64,000 nt of DNA from Gammaproteobacteria bacterium (ex Lamellibrachia satsuma). Its GTDB lineage: Bacteria; Pseudomonadota; Gammaproteobacteria; Chromatiales; Chromatiaceae. The position numbers and the translations under genes were made by a program. The DNA is taken from contig CP053680.1 in the NCBI GenBank assembly GCA_019623805.1, forward strand, positions 868,001-932,000. Reading direction: 5' to 3'. Under the pieces are notes generated by a model, which made no database searches, was not told the DNA's origin, and worked only from the letters and a program-made list of their open reading frames with translations. This document shows positions 28,570 through 37,698 of this stretch, in pieces. How positions within the stretch are numbered: the first letter of the stretch is position 1; each line of letters begins with the position of its first letter.

Positions 28570-28917
28570 GTTCCAGACTGGGTGATTTGTTGACTGATAC
28601 ACAATTGTTAACTTTTGTATCGTTTGAAACATCGATCGGGTCCATTAGATTTTCTCACTGCTCTCCCAAAGTGTTTTACAGCCTGTTTGATAGTAAGGGT
28701 ATAAAGCATTCAGTTCCTTGAGGAATTAAAGCACTCCCGTTGCTACATTATTTTTTTCATGTATTCTCTTCCCTATTCACCGTTGTCTGTAAATGTAACA
28801 GTCATTGTCGGAGAATTGTGGCGGGACATAATAGAGTGATGTAGGTCTGGGTAATGCCATTTGCCCTTTCCGTACTGATGGAACGGCCAACTTAAAATTA
28901 ATATCGGAGCTTGCAGA
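28570..28917. other. Intergenic stretch before the sulfatase gene
   Basis: No gene is supported. It should carry the promoter for the sulfatase operon. I see no clear operator or terminator. Confidence 0.4.
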
Positions 28918-30687
28918 ATGATTATTCATCGCATCATGTCGAAACGGACAAGTGTCCTGCTATTCACCCTCAGCCTGTCGCTGCTACTGCTGACAGGTTG
29001 TTCGGAAGAGGTCAGCGAGAAGGTGACAAAGCGCCCCAACGTGCTGATCCTGATCGCCGATGACATGGGCTACGGCGACATAGGTGTCTATGGCAGCGAG
29101 ATCAAGACTCCTAACGTCGACAAGCTGGCGCAGGAGGGGATGCAGTTCACCAACTTCCACGTCGGTGCGACCTGTTCCCCCACCCGTACCATGATGATCA
29201 GCGGTGTCGACAACCACCGTGCAGGTCTCGGCAACATGCTGGAGATCATGGCCGACAACCAGTTCGACAAGCCAGGCTATGAAGGTCACCTGAATAACAG
29301 CGTGGTTTCCCTCGCCACGGTGCTCAAGGACGCGGGCTACCACACCTACATGGCGGGCAAGTGGCACCTGGGTTCCACACCGGAGACCAGTCCTGCTGCC
29401 CGTGGTTTTGAACGCTCGTTCAACCTGGCGGAGAGTGGGGCCGACAACTGGGTCGAGCAGCCCTATGCGCCCATGTACAAGCGGGTTCACTACTTCGAGG
29501 ATGGCAAGGAGGTCTCTCTGCCCACCGAGAACTACTACTCCTCCGATTTTTACACCCAGAGGATCATCGACAACATCGAGAGCGGACGTGAAGATGGCAA
29601 GCCCTTCTTCGCCTGGCTTGGTTACCAGGCGGTTCACTATCCCCACCAGGCACCCAAGGAGTTCATCGATAAGTACGACGGCGTCTACGATGCAGGCTGG
29701 GATGTATTGCGCAACAAACGTCTGGAGAAACAGAAGCAACTGGGTATCGTCTCTGCCGATATAAAACTTGACCCGAAGATGGAAAAAGCAGGCATCAAGG
29801 ACTGGACTTATCCTGACTGGAACGCGCTTTCTGACGAAGAGAAACGCTTCAACGCCCGTCGCATGCAGACCTATGCAGGCATGGCCGACAACATGGATCA
29901 CAACATTGGCAAGCTGTTGGCATATCTTGAAAAGATTGGTGAAGCCGATAATACGCTGGTTATCTTTGTCGCCGACAACGGTGCCGATCCGAACACCCTG
30001 CCGATGAACCCTGCTTACAAGGATTGGTACGATAAAAACTACGATTACACCTACATGGAAGACTACAAGGGCGACTATTCAGCGATGGGACAAAAGGGTT
30101 CATACGCAGACTACGGCCCAGGCTGGGCGGCCCATGCCAACACCCCTCACAGCTACTTCAAGACCTTCTCGACGGAAGGCGGACTGAAGGTTCCCTTCAT
30201 CGCCCGCATGCCCGGCACCATTCCCGCTGGCAAAAAGACCAATACCTTTGCCTATGTGAGGGATGTCTACCCGACCATTCTGGAACTGGCTGGTGTGGAG
30301 ATGCCGGGATCAAACTATAACGGGAAAGAAATCTACGCCCCTGATGGCACCAGCGCCCTTGCTGTGTTGAAAGGCAAGAGTGACCGGATACACCCGGAGA
30401 ACGAAGCCATTGGCTATGAGCTTTCCGGTAGCAGCGCGGTTTTTCGTGGACAATACAAACTGTCCAAAAACCCCAAGCCCAAGGGCACGGGCGAGTGGGA
30501 ATTGTATGACATAGTCGCGGACCCTTCGGAGCTGCATAACCTGGCTCAGGAAAAAGCCGGGATGGTGAAGGAGCTGGCCAAACTCTATGCTCAATATGAG
30601 AAGGATAACGGTGTCATTCCGGTTCCAGATGATTACGACCCTCTCAGTCAATTGGCTAAAAACACCAAGCGTAGCGGCGCGCACTGA
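28918..30687 (+). CDS. Arylsulfatase lipoprotein
   Basis: The 589-residue type I sulfatase hydrolyses sulfate esters. A lipobox (LTGC, C28) indicates membrane anchoring outside the cytoplasm. The sulfatase signature begins 'PNVLILIADDMGYGDIGVYG' with metal ligands D48 and D49. The maturation motif is C86-S-P-T-R, where Cys is converted to formylglycine by a separate enzyme. 'GKWHLG' and 'VFVADNGADP' supply other active-site residues. The start has GGAG 8 bases upstream. It is followed after 14 bases by an outer-membrane protein gene, probably in one operon. The substrate is unknown. Confidence 0.93.
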   Translation: MIIHRIMSKRTSVLLFTLSLSLLLLTGCSEEVSEKVTKRPNVLILIADDMGYGDIGVYGSEIKTPNVDKLAQEGMQFTNFHVGATCSPTRTMMISGVDNHRAGLGNMLEIMADNQFDKPGYEGHLNNSVVSLATVLKDAGYHTYMAGKWHLGSTPETSPAARGFERSFNLAESGADNWVEQPYAPMYKRVHYFEDGKEVSLPTENYYSSDFYTQRIIDNIESGREDGKPFFAWLGYQAVHYPHQAPKEFIDKYDGVYDAGWDVLRNKRLEKQKQLGIVSADIKLDPKMEKAGIKDWTYPDWNALSDEEKRFNARRMQTYAGMADNMDHNIGKLLAYLEKIGEADNTLVIFVADNGADPNTLPMNPAYKDWYDKNYDYTYMEDYKGDYSAMGQKGSYADYGPGWAAHANTPHSYFKTFSTEGGLKVPFIARMPGTIPAGKKTNTFAYVRDVYPTILELAGVEMPGSNYNGKEIYAPDGTSALAVLKGKSDRIHPENEAIGYELSGSSAVFRGQYKLSKNPKPKGTGEWELYDIVADPSELHNLAQEKAGMVKELAKLYAQYEKDNGVIPVPDDYDPLSQLAKNTKRSGAH

Positions 30688-30701
30688 GCCAGGAGCGGCA
30701 T

Positions 30702-31505
30702 ATGCACAAAAGCGTAACACCGCTGGCGGCGGCATCGTTACTGATGTCGCTGCCAAACGCACAGGCCGACGAGGGCGCTGACCTGGCCAAACAGTTGGCC
30801 AACCCGGTGGCATCACTGATCAGCGTCCCCATCGACATCGATCTGGACAGTAACCTTGGTCCCAACGAAACCGGCAAGCGGACGCTGTTGGTGACCAAGC
30901 CGGTGGTGCCTATTGAGCTGAACCAGGAGTGGAACCTGATCAGCCGTACCATCCTTCCCTTCATCAGTATCAAGTCCCTCACCCCCGGGATGGAGGACGA
31001 ATCGGGTATGGGGGATATCCAGGCCAGTTTTTTCCTCTCTCCCAAGGCACCCACCGATTCAGGTTGGATCTGGGGCGTGGGACCCATCGCACTGCTGCCC
31101 TCGGCAACAGAAGACGCCCTGGGCAACGACAAGTGGGGGCTGGGCCCAACCGGCGTGGCGTTGAAACAGCAGGGGGCGCTGACCTACGGCCTTCTTGCCA
31201 ACCACGTCTGGTCTTATGCCGGTGATGATGCCCGCACCGATTACACCCGTAGTTTCGTACAACCTTTTTTCACCTACACCACAAAAACAGCCACCAGCTT
31301 CACCCTGCAGACAGAGAGTACCTACGACTGGGAGAGCGAAGAATGGTCAGTGCCGGTCAACCTGATCGCGGCTCAGGTACTGAAACTGGGTGATCAACTG
31401 CTGCAGGTTCGTGCGGGTCTACGCTACTGGGCGGATGCTCCCAATGGCGCTGGCCCTGAAGAGTGGGGCTTCAAGCTGGGCGTGACGCTGCTGTTTCCCA
31501 AGTAA
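30702..31505 (+). CDS. Outer-membrane transporter-like beta-barrel protein
   Basis: The 267-residue product has a signal peptide (cleavage near 'NAQADE') and alternating amphipathic strands ending in a terminal aromatic/hydrophobic strand ('FKLGVTLLFPK'). It resembles the MetA/phenol-pathway type outer-membrane proteins (PF13557-like): 'GIGDIQASFFLSPK', 'WIWGVGPIALLPSAT', 'WGLGPTGVALKQQG'. Co-transcribed with the sulfatase, it may pass substrate or product. Transport function is inferred. Confidence 0.75.
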   Translation: MHKSVTPLAAASLLMSLPNAQADEGADLAKQLANPVASLISVPIDIDLDSNLGPNETGKRTLLVTKPVVPIELNQEWNLISRTILPFISIKSLTPGMEDESGMGDIQASFFLSPKAPTDSGWIWGVGPIALLPSATEDALGNDKWGLGPTGVALKQQGALTYGLLANHVWSYAGDDARTDYTRSFVQPFFTYTTKTATSFTLQTESTYDWESEEWSVPVNLIAAQVLKLGDQLLQVRAGLRYWADAPNGAGPEEWGFKLGVTLLFPK

Positions 31506-31552
31506 GCACCGGTTGTAGCTGGTGATCTGCTCCAGTACCTGATTTCGCTTTC

Positions 31553-31714
31553 CTCAACCCGTTGCCGCTCGGGGTCAGTGCAGTGCTGATCCTGGTGCTG
31601 GTTGGTCTCGAGGTGGGGTACCGGGCCGGTTTCCTCCAGCGGACGAATTGGGAAGATGCGGAGACCGGTGGCGAGACTGTGGTCCTCAGCTCTATGTTTG
31701 CGCTACGTCCCTGA
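31553..31714 (+). pseudogene. Membrane-protein gene fragment
   Basis: A short frame reads 'FLNPLPLGVSAVLILVLVGLEVGYRAGFLQRTNWEDAETGGETVVLSSMFALRP'. It resembles the N terminus of DUF4239-like membrane proteins (helix, EVGYRxG, then a conserved small-residue segment) but stops abruptly. No start codon is clear. It is a relic before the IS630 derivative. Confidence 0.4.
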
Positions 31715-31796
31715 AGCGGGAAAAGTAGTTTCACTGTGCGAATCCACGATCTGCTACCCTGCTTGACTGTAATCACAGCAGGACTACTACATGCTA

Positions 31797-32128
31797 GTGT
31801 AGTGTCCTAAATATATTACACATTTCGTAATGCGACCTTAGCTCGCCCAATTTTTTCCAGTATCTGATCAACGCTTTTTGTCCAGACAAAAGGTTCTGGA
31901 GCTTGATTATGTTGATCAATAAACTGTCTGATTGCCATTTCCAGATCTTCAACTGAGGTAAATACACCACGTTTCAATTGCTTTTGCGTCAACGAACATT
32001 CTTTTTGTAATGCTGTCTGTTCTTGTGTGGTGAGATGAATAGCTACTGCTGAATTCATTTTTCCTTCCCTTGCCATAAAACCGGAACATAGGGGATTATA
32101 AATGGATATTTTATTCAGGACACTACAC
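31797..32128 (-). mobile_element. Deletion derivative of an IS630-type element
   Basis: The inverted repeats GTGTAGTGTCCT (31797) and AGGACACTACAC (ending 32128) are flanked by TA. The interior encodes the last 80 or so residues of an IS630-type transposase ('KRGVFTSVEDLEMAIRQFIDQHNQAPEPFVWTKSVDQILEKIGRAK', 31816-32076). Another copy of the same end (GTGTAGTGTCCT) follows directly at 32131. It is non-autonomous and similar to a MITE in size. Confidence 0.75.
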
Positions 32129-32139
32129 TAGTGTAGTGT

Positions 32140-32590
32140 CCTGGGCCTGTGCCGAATGTCATAAAAAGTGTTTTCGGCATGGTCGGATTCCCACCATGCA
32201 GCAGCCTGGCAACTGCCGACTCCCAAAAGTGTACTGGGTGATTTCGATGATGCATCCTACAAACATCATGGTTTCGACTACCATTTTCTGACCCGTGATG
32301 GCGCGAATCAGATTGTGGCCGATGGCCAGGAAGGCAAGCCGGTGGCGTATCCTGTCCGTTACGTCGTCGGCGTGACCCCGCTGCAGCAGTACCTGGTCGA
32401 TATAGGAAGGGGGCGCCTGCAGGCCCTGGACGTGGCCTGGGATACACAACGCAAGCGCTGGTTTCACCTCTATCCCGACCAGTGGCTCAAGGCAGGTGGT
32501 GGAGATCCTGGAGCGAGCGGTTGAGCACAATCCCGACAATCCGCTCCTGCTGCAAGCGAAAGATGAGGTCACAGGAACCCGGTAGTATGG
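32140..32590 (+). pseudogene. Multihaem-cytochrome/TPR protein fragment
   Basis: The path begins 'CAECHK' (a CxxCH haem-binding motif at about 32145). It moves frame to 'SDSHHAAAWQLPTPKSVLGDFDDASYKHHGFDYHFLTRDGANQIVADGQEGKPVAYPVRYVVGVTPLQQYLVDIGRGRLQALDVAWDTQRKRWFHLYPDQ', and again to 'ILERAVEHNPDNPLLLQAKDEV', a TPR-like tail. This matches periplasmic cytochrome c/TPR proteins. Both ends and the frame are damaged, and the 5' part was removed by the element at 31797. Confidence 0.7.
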
Positions 32591-33180
32591 CCCTCGCCCT
32601 GTGATGTATCACGCTGCAATGGCTTCAAAGTGCCCGTGAATGCTTCAAAACGGTGCGGGGAAGCGGTTTGGCAAGGGAGCTTATGCACATTTCCATTGTA
32701 CGGGTCAATATTCTTTCCTAGCGCAAAGCCTGTTTGCCAGGCTTTTGTCTCTGTGGCTGTAAGTCATTGATATTTAGTGGTTAACAAGATTGACCATTTT
32801 TTTGTCAATTTAAGTGGATGCCCGGTTCCATGGGGGTTCCACGCCACTCTCCCAATCTTTTCAACAGAGTTACCCACAACTTCTGTGGGTAAGGGGAAAA
32901 CTGTTTTTAATGCCTGCAAATCGAGCCAATCCTTACTGCGATTGTTTATATTAGGCTCGTAAGTCATTGATTGTTTACGGGCAGTGAATCGACCCGATTA
33001 CTGCATCAATCCGACATCTCAAACCTGCTATTTTCTACATGACTGAACATGACAACTTCGAAAGTTATTTCCTCATATGCAAAGACACTGAATCCAATCA
33101 GGCCATGCAGCATGAAAAAAAAGCAATTGGCTTCAGGCCAAATAACCTGAGTGATGCCAGTCATTGCTAACAAGTACCGG
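32591..33180. other. Gene-free stretch left of attachment site 2
   Basis: No gene is supported. A perfect stem (TTACCCACA at 32870-32878 with TGTGGGTAA at 32884-32892) could be a hairpin, and GTAAGTCATTGAT occurs twice (near 32759 and 32960). Being next to an attachment site, these could be element-end repeats or a replication/transfer signal, but nothing proves this. Confidence 0.4.
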
Positions 33181-33275
33181 TCACTCCCACTCGATTGTAA
33201 ACGAGCCATTTTTTCGGCTTAATATCAATGGCATAGTTGTTGGTGTAGACGGTAATACCATGTTCAGAAATTGCT
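33181..33275. repeat. guaA-type attachment site 2
   Basis: The core TCACTCCCACTCGATTGTA at 33181 encodes Thr-Ile-Glu-Trp-Glu-stop (TGA) on the minus strand. The arm-like AATACCATG is at 33253-33261. The closing codons and stop are the same as in guaA at 63831. Confidence 0.8.
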
Positions 33276-33323
33276 GCTGATCGCCGCCGAAAATTGCCGA
33301 TAAAAATGCTGCCACACAGCACC

Positions 33324-33410
33324 CTAGACCAACTTCCGGACTTTGACTTCCAGGCGCATCCCCTCCTGCTTCTGCAGGTAATGGATTACCGTAAACAGGA
33401 TGTCGTACGA
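33324..33410 (-). pseudogene. Site-adjacent tail of an unknown ORF (copy 1 of 3)
   Basis: The minus-strand tail reads 'FTVIHYLQKQEGMRLEVKVRKLV' before the stop at 33324. Versions occur beside sites 3 (37545-37620, 'FTVIHYLQERECTHLEVNAWKIA') and 5 (40850-40880, 'LEVKARKVA'). The similar position relative to each core suggests a gene once shared by the ends of these elements. I do not recognise it. Confidence 0.5.
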
Positions 33411-33501
33411 ACTTAAACTCGTTCCTTTCTGTCCCTCCAGGCTCATTCTATTCGAAAGCTGTTCATCAGCCAAAACGCTCCTCAGGTCGGCAAGCCTCTT
33501 G

Positions 33502-34284
33502 CTACGTATCGGTCGAAGTCTGGCCTTGAACCAATAGCCGACCGAATACCACAATGACGGCGGCCACTGCCGCCAGGGTCCATACAACGACCGGTCCGGC
33601 GGGCAGGTCGAATATCGCAGAAACGGACAAACCGACTCCGTACCCCGAGACTCCAATTATGTAGCCCGTTACCAGCCTGAATTGATCCGCTAGAAAACGC
33701 CCTGCCAATGCCGGGATAATGAGCGTAGCAAATACCAGATAGACACCAACCAACTGCACGGAGACAGTGACTGAAATCGCAAACAGACCGTAGAAGGCGG
33801 CAAGGTTTCGACTAGCCCCGACCCCAAACCAAAATGCCAGAACCACCAACGAAATCAGGGCGGGCAGCCCCAGACCGGGATAATCAACCCAAAGAATCTG
33901 CCCGACCAAAAGGTCCTTGAGATGCTCGCCTCCCATCGGATTCTGCGCCAACAACAGTATAGCCGCAGTAGCACCCAGCACAAAAACGCTGCCAATGATC
34001 GCCTCCTGCACGTTGGGCCAGCTGCGCTCTGTCCAGTAGAGCAGCAGAGCGCCGGCGATGGCCGCCGAAAATGCCGCGAGCTGAACCATTGCATCACTCG
34101 CGTCCAAGCCGATGGCATGGGCTGCGATCACTCCAACCCCGGCTAACTGTGCAATGGCCAGATCGATGAAGATAATGCCTCTCTCCAGCACCCGTTGCCC
34201 CAAAGGAACATGCGTGGCCAATACGACCAACCCCGCAAGAAACGCAGGGCCTAAAATGCCGATATCCATTGCCTCCCAGTTCAT
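33502..34284 (-). CDS. Metal (zinc-type) ABC transporter permease
   Basis: The 260-residue polytopic protein has about eight membrane helices and the ABC-3 permease pattern: 'FLAGLVVLATHVPLGQRVLERGIIFIDLAIAQLAGVGVIAA', 'LVGVYLVFATLIIPALAGRFLADQFRLVTGYIIGVSGYGVGLSVSAIFDLPAGPVVV'. This matches the ZnuB/MntB family, which import Zn, Mn or Fe. It overlaps the binding-protein gene by 4 bases (ATGA), a strong sign of coupling. No ATPase subunit gene lies in the operon. Confidence 0.88.
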   Translation of the reverse strand: MNWEAMDIGILGPAFLAGLVVLATHVPLGQRVLERGIIFIDLAIAQLAGVGVIAAHAIGLDASDAMVQLAAFSAAIAGALLLYWTERSWPNVQEAIIGSVFVLGATAAILLLAQNPMGGEHLKDLLVGQILWVDYPGLGLPALISLVVLAFWFGVGASRNLAAFYGLFAISVTVSVQLVGVYLVFATLIIPALAGRFLADQFRLVTGYIIGVSGYGVGLSVSAIFDLPAGPVVVWTLAAVAAVIVVFGRLLVQGQTSTDT

Positions 34285-35183
34285 GACTTGACTCGGAGCA
34301 AAACGGAAACAATCTCCTCAAACAGGGAAAACAAATCGTTGACGTTTTCGGCACTTCCGACTGTGTAGGGCAAGACCACCTGAGCGACACCGGTACGATT
34401 CGACAACCACTCAGATGGTCTCGGGTCGCTGATCGAAGAACGTACGATTGCCAGAGGTTGTTCACGCCCGAGCCGGACCTGCAGGCTGGCCAGATGACCA
34501 GCGGTAGGCGGTACACCGGGTTTTGGCTCCAGGGCGGCTAGCTGTTGCATACCAAGCCAATGAAGCAAATAGACCCACTCCCGGTGATGGACGACCACCA
34601 ACTCGCCACGCAGGTCGCTCGCACGTGTGTCCCAATTCATGATGGCATCCGTCCAACGCGCCTGAAAGGACTTCCGGCTCGACTGGAAGTGCTCTGCATT
34701 GTCAGGATCGATTTCGGCCAGACGCCCAGACACTACCCGGGCAACCTTAAGAATGTTTTCAGGATCCAAGTGCACATGGGGGTTTCCCTGGGCGTGAATG
34801 TCACCTTCACTTCGATCCAGCCTTTCGGGCACTTCCAACATTTCGACCTGATCTGCCGCCATTAGATGACCAGGCTTTCCCGGGAGCACCTTGGGGTTGC
34901 GGGCACGCCGCAACAGCAGCGGCAGCCACCCCGCCTCCAGATCCGCGCCACTGCAGATCAGCATGTCGGCGCGGCGCAGTTTGGCGATCAGCGAGGGTCT
35001 GGCCTGGATATGATGTGGATCCTGCCCTGCCGTCGTCGCCGAGAATGCCCTGATCCGATCACCGCCGATCTCCTCGGCAAGCGCCTTCCATTCCGGCTCA
35101 CAGCTGAACACGGTGACCTCTGCGACAGCTGTTTCCATGCAAAGAAGCATCGAGAGCAGCAGCAAATAGTGTGGTTTCGTCAT
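34281..35183 (-). CDS. Metal ABC transporter substrate-binding protein (ZnuA-like)
   Basis: The 300-residue periplasmic binding protein has a signal peptide (to about 'AVAEVT'). The ZnuA-like fold is indicated by 'DPHHIQARPSLIAKLRRADMLICSGADLEAGWLPLLLRRA', 'GNPHVHLDPENILKVARVVSGRL' and 'ELVVVHHREWVYLLHWLGM', whose histidines form the metal site. I use ATG 35183, preceded by GAGG; the ATG 30 bases upstream is less likely. The permease gene follows, and an outer-membrane protein gene precedes it. Confidence 0.88.
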   Translation of the reverse strand: MTKPHYLLLLSMLLCMETAVAEVTVFSCEPEWKALAEEIGGDRIRAFSATTAGQDPHHIQARPSLIAKLRRADMLICSGADLEAGWLPLLLRRARNPKVLPGKPGHLMAADQVEMLEVPERLDRSEGDIHAQGNPHVHLDPENILKVARVVSGRLAEIDPDNAEHFQSSRKSFQARWTDAIMNWDTRASDLRGELVVVHHREWVYLLHWLGMQQLAALEPKPGVPPTAGHLASLQVRLGREQPLAIVRSSISDPRPSEWLSNRTGVAQVVLPYTVGSAENVNDLFSLFEEIVSVLLRVKS

Positions 35184-35193
35184 GGCCGCCCCC

Positions 35194-36615
35194 TCAGTAC
35201 TTGTGAGCGCCATGGGCGCCCAGCGTCATGATGTACTGAAGCTGGAACTGATCGTCTGCATCACCGGGTCGCGAGTGATCCCTTGCATACTGCACCCGCA
35301 GGCGGCTGAACTCGCTGTGTGAATAATCCGCCATCAGTGTCCAGCGCCAGGGGTCGTGACCGCCCAGCAGACCGGATTCATCAAGGATGTCATCGTCTGC
35401 CTCACCCGAGGTGTTGCTGGCTACCCGAAGATTATTATCACTCCAGAGCTTGTCGTAACGAAAACCTGCACGCCAGCGGGGCATAAATTGATAGACCCCC
35501 TGCGCATAGAAGCCCTGCTGGGTTCCGTCATATGGAAGTATGGCTTCGCCCGTATCATCCGTGAAGGTCACCATTCCATCCTCGTCCCGGTGGAAGTACT
35601 CGGTCTGGAACACAAAATTACGAGTACGCGCATCGCCGTTTGGCGCCCACTTCCAAACGAAATCCAGCGCCGTCAGATTACTGTCCCCGGCAAAACTGAA
35701 GATTTCATCTGCATGCCCGGCATGCGCATGTCCGGCCTGGCGGTCTTTCGGTTCTGCACGCATATGCGAAAGGCCAACCCGGAAACTGTTGCTCACGCCG
35801 ACATCGGCCCCAAGGCGGGCAAAGTAATTTTGTGCGCCACCAAGTAACTTGTTGCCATCACCGCCGGTGGGGAAACGCTCTCCGCGCAACGCCTCCATGC
35901 CAAACTCCAGGAAGGTATCTGTTGGGGCCAGCCAGGTCAGCCGCAGGCCATCATCGCGGTATTGTTGGCCAAGAAACGCCTGGCTGGTCAGAGACACATC
36001 GGCGAAGTCCCAAGCGTGAGTGTGTTTGGTGTTGGTATAGCCAGTTTCCGCAAAGAACCGTCCTATACGTAAACCGAAACCCGCTGGCAGGTTCAAGGTG
36101 TCAACGAAGGCCTCTTCGAGATCGGCCTCCGTACTACCCTCCTCCTCATGCAGCCCGATCGTTATCTGCGCGAAGAACCAGTCATCGACATTAGCCGATG
36201 CAGTCAATTCTGTCTCAGTAAGACTCAACCCTTCAGGCTTGAGCCCGGCTTCCCCACCAACCTGAAAACCCGGCAAAGTCCAGCTATCTGGATTCCGGGA
36301 GTAACTAGCGGCATTTCCCTGAACTACAAGGGAGATTGCCGGATTGAAGGCACTATCGCCGCGCCGATCCGCAGGTGTTTTTTTGGCTTCTACCTGGATC
36401 TGGGCATCGGAAGCTGCTTTGATTTCGGCAACAGCGGCCTTCTCTTCCGCATCCTGTATACGTGCTTCCAGTGCACCAATACGTGCTTCGTACTCTTTTT
36501 TCATATGCAGGAGCATCTGTTTCAGCTCGGAAACATCGTTACTATCTGATGGATATGCTGAAATGGGAAAAGCAAGCGCAGCGGTTATCCCTGCACACAG
36601 GAAATAGTTCTTCAT
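35194..36615 (-). CDS. Outer-membrane porin-like protein of the metal-uptake operon
   Basis: The 473-residue product starts with a signal peptide and a coiled coil ('SELKQMLLHMKKEYEARIGALEARIQDAEEKAAVAEIKAAS', about 28-70), typical of trimerising outer-membrane porins. A beta-barrel of many aromatic-flanked strands follows. A loop 'RQAGHAHAGHADE' is histidine-rich and may bind zinc. The start follows GGAGGTACC. It lies between the DUF2946-like gene and the znuA-like gene, so it probably admits the metal across the outer membrane. Specificity is inferred. Confidence 0.8.
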   Translation of the reverse strand: MKNYFLCAGITAALAFPISAYPSDSNDVSELKQMLLHMKKEYEARIGALEARIQDAEEKAAVAEIKAASDAQIQVEAKKTPADRRGDSAFNPAISLVVQGNAASYSRNPDSWTLPGFQVGGEAGLKPEGLSLTETELTASANVDDWFFAQITIGLHEEEGSTEADLEEAFVDTLNLPAGFGLRIGRFFAETGYTNTKHTHAWDFADVSLTSQAFLGQQYRDDGLRLTWLAPTDTFLEFGMEALRGERFPTGGDGNKLLGGAQNYFARLGADVGVSNSFRVGLSHMRAEPKDRQAGHAHAGHADEIFSFAGDSNLTALDFVWKWAPNGDARTRNFVFQTEYFHRDEDGMVTFTDDTGEAILPYDGTQQGFYAQGVYQFMPRWRAGFRYDKLWSDNNLRVASNTSGEADDDILDESGLLGGHDPWRWTLMADYSHSEFSRLRVQYARDHSRPGDADDQFQLQYIMTLGAHGAHKY

Positions 36616-36675
36616 GGATGGTACCTCCAACGACAACAAACGGCCCGGTGAACAGTCACCGGAGATCAATAACAA

Positions 36676-36996
36676 TCAGACGTTTGTATTCAGTAGAGGC
36701 GGCGCGCGGGGCCGGTAAGAAAGGTGACGGGTGGAATTGGCATTGATAACCGGGGCAGGTAACGCCGTCTTGCCATCCGATTTCACATATACATCTTGTA
36801 CTGTGCTGGCAACCGCATATTCAAGCGCTCCGCCAGAGAGACAAATCTCGCATGTTTCGTCGTCAGGATCGGAAAGATGCTCGATTGAATGCAGCTGAAT
36901 AAACAACTGCGACACCAGGATAAGCAGCGCGCACAATAACAGCCCCCAGCGTCTCCCGTGGCTGATCACTGATATATTATTGTTCGCCGGATACAC
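36676..36996 (-). CDS. Small membrane protein, DUF2946-like
   Basis: The 106-residue product has an N-terminal membrane helix ('RWGLLLCALLILVSQLFIQLHSIEHL'), a CxxC pair ('DDETCEICLSG') and a proline-rich C terminus. The pattern of helix, HS-x-EH and CxxC resembles DUF2946 and related proteins found near metal transport genes. It starts with GTG and heads the metal-uptake operon (36996 to 33502). The EH and CxxC could bind metal. Function is unknown. Confidence 0.6.
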   Translation of the reverse strand: MYPANNNISVISHGRRWGLLLCALLILVSQLFIQLHSIEHLSDPDDETCEICLSGGALEYAVASTVQDVYVKSDGKTALPAPVINANSTRHLSYRPRAPPLLNTNV

Positions 36997-37254
36997 GAGC
37001 CTATGGCCTCACGGAGTTAGCAATCGCAGTTTTGGCTTCCGCCAGGAAAGCTGGATGGTACTGTTATATTGTTACCTTTCAATCCTAAAATTTCAGCGTA
37101 ATCTCGTCCGGGATCCTTGGATTTCCGTCCATAGATTCTATCTACAGATATTTCTTGTACGTACTCGCAGTCCCGCTACCGTCAGCGCAAACAACGCCGC
37201 AAACGGCAGGGCGACGAAGGTTGACGAAGCACTTCTGGGCCAGGTCACTCGATC

Positions 37255-37478
37255 ACGATTACCATGAACAGTTTGACGTGCGTGGCATGGTTCTGGATCG
37301 CTGCGCTGATCATGGGCACTGCAATACCATGATCTACACCATGAAAAAGCCTGCTTGGAGGTGCCTGCCAGTGCCAGATCCGGCCTACTCCCACTCGATT
37401 GTATATAAGCCATTTTTATCTTTTATTTTCAATGGCTTATTTTCCTGCTAATTGATAATACCATAAATAATACCATGC
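37255..37478. repeat. guaA-type attachment site 3 with both arms
   Basis: The core is CTACTCCCACTCGATTGTA at 37385-37403, reading Thr-Ile-Glu-Trp-Glu-stop (TAG). ACCATG repeats lie to the left (about 37258-37345) and AATACCATAAATAATACCATG to the right (37458-37478). The left arm closely matches that of site 5 (40480-40700), including 'CTTGGAGGTGCC(T/A)GCCAGTGCCAG'. Confidence 0.82.
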
Positions 37479-37544
37479 TCAGACAATCCTTCAAATTGCT
37501 CGAAAAATTTGACGACTGAACGCTACCGCAACTCACTCTAAGCG

Positions 37545-37620
37545 ATCTTCCAGGCGTTGACTTCCAAGTGCGTACACTCCCGTTCCTGCAGGTAATGAAT
37601 CACCGTAAACTGCACCAATA
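37545..37620 (-). pseudogene. Site-adjacent tail of an unknown ORF (copy 2 of 3)
   Basis: The frame 'FTVIHYLQERECTHLEVNAWKIA' ends in TAG. It is homologous to the tails beside sites 2 and 5. The rest of the gene is missing. Confidence 0.45.
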
Positions 37621-37698
37621 TCATGCTAATTGATAATAACATTGACAATCGGCCATTTCTTCGCATAAAGTAGGCATGTAAAGCAACCAGATACCATC

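Noticed and set aside
32870..32892. TTACCCACA/TGTGGGTAA stem resembling a DnaA-box pair or origin
   Set aside because: There is no further DnaA-box cluster, AT-rich region or replication gene nearby; it is better kept as an unassigned hairpin.
35356..35847. Long plus-strand frames over the porin-like and metal-transport genes
   Set aside because: These are shadows of coding minus-strand genes with no signals of their own.
37051..37080. A Zur-like palindrome (GGTACTGTTATATTGTTACC) upstream of the zinc operon
   Set aside because: The match to the Zur consensus is only partial, so I do not claim a binding site; a footprint or a Zur-regulon comparison would decide.
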